From positions 6,262,001-6,326,000 of the forward strand of contig NZ_CP061378.1 in assembly GCF_015624485.1 (NCBI RefSeq): a stretch of 64,000 nucleotides of DNA. Direction: 5' to 3'. Source of the DNA: Bradyrhizobium genosp. L. GTDB taxonomy: Bacteria > Pseudomonadota > Alphaproteobacteria > Rhizobiales > Xanthobacteraceae. Every line of letters starts with the position of its first letter. Within the stretch, counting starts at the first letter, position 1. The position numbers and the translations under genes are program-made. Below, in pieces: positions 63,886 to 64,000 of this stretch. Below the pieces are notes generated by a model that had not been told where the DNA came from, did not search any database, and worked only from the letters and a program-made list of their open reading frames with translations.

Positions 63886-64000
63886 GCTGATGCCTCATTG
63901 CCCGCGCCGTCACTGAACCTCGCCTCTAACTGCGGCATGACAGCCGGGTTCACAAGTCGCCGAATCCGCTTCTCCATCAGCATGGGTGAAGCCACGCCGA
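63886..64000. other. Window edge, nothing assigned
   Basis: A minus-strand frame (KRIRRLVNPAVMPQLEARFS) enters from the right edge but cannot be tied to a family. Confidence 0.3.

Overview
The window looks like chromosome of an alphaproteobacterium of the Bradyrhizobium group. The evidence is the GC-rich sequence, proteins that read like Bradyrhizobium families throughout, two ROSE-type RNA thermometers in front of hsp20 genes, GGAAC-N16-[C/G]GTT (EcfG/RpoE2-type) promoters, and many small rhizobial proteins (DUF892, DUF6894, DUF2934, PRC-barrel, LigD-like ligases). I saw no tRNA, rRNA, CRISPR array or complete insertion sequence.

Layout. 0-8.6 kb: small exported low-complexity proteins, decayed fragments (SDR, histidine kinase) and a NarX/UhpB-type two-component pair. 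8.6-11.7 kb: a UvrA-like ATPase translationally coupled to an isochorismatase-family hydrolase that has an amber stop near its C-terminus. 11.8-23.7 kb: the centrepiece, a respiratory module. A SCO assembly factor is followed by a minus-strand actABCDEF set (alternative complex III, quinol:cytochrome c oxidoreductase), joined stop-to-start by ATGA or short overlaps. A divergent plus-strand operon encodes a small membrane protein and a caa3-type, A2-family cytochrome oxidase (subunits II, I, III, IV). 23.7-27.4 kb: a three-subunit membrane GMC dehydrogenase (triheme cytochrome c, FAD subunit, Tat-exported small subunit). 27.5-31.2 kb: a PPC-domain gene with an early amber stop, an FdhF/YdeP-type molybdoenzyme and divergent fdhD.

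31-64 kb is an accessory stress region. It holds three LigD-type ligase genes (one intact, two broken), two ROSE-hsp20 operons, three DUF892 ferritin-like genes (one joined to the tail of a Mn-catalase), a Crp/Fnr regulator, a PRC-barrel protein, an Omp25/31-like porin, an SDR operon, a PAP2-cupin-DUF3147 operon, a MOSC protein and a broken alkB. Many genes here carry single frameshifts or stop codons, and several families occur two or three times. One segment of about 840 bp is duplicated 53 kb apart.

How it fits together: the GMC dehydrogenase and other quinone-reducing enzymes would feed quinol to alternative complex III, which passes electrons through haem c sites to the caa3 oxidase. EcfG-like promoter motifs before the SCO gene, between act and cox, and before several small stress genes suggest that the general stress response controls much of the window. 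That link is inference from motifs only.
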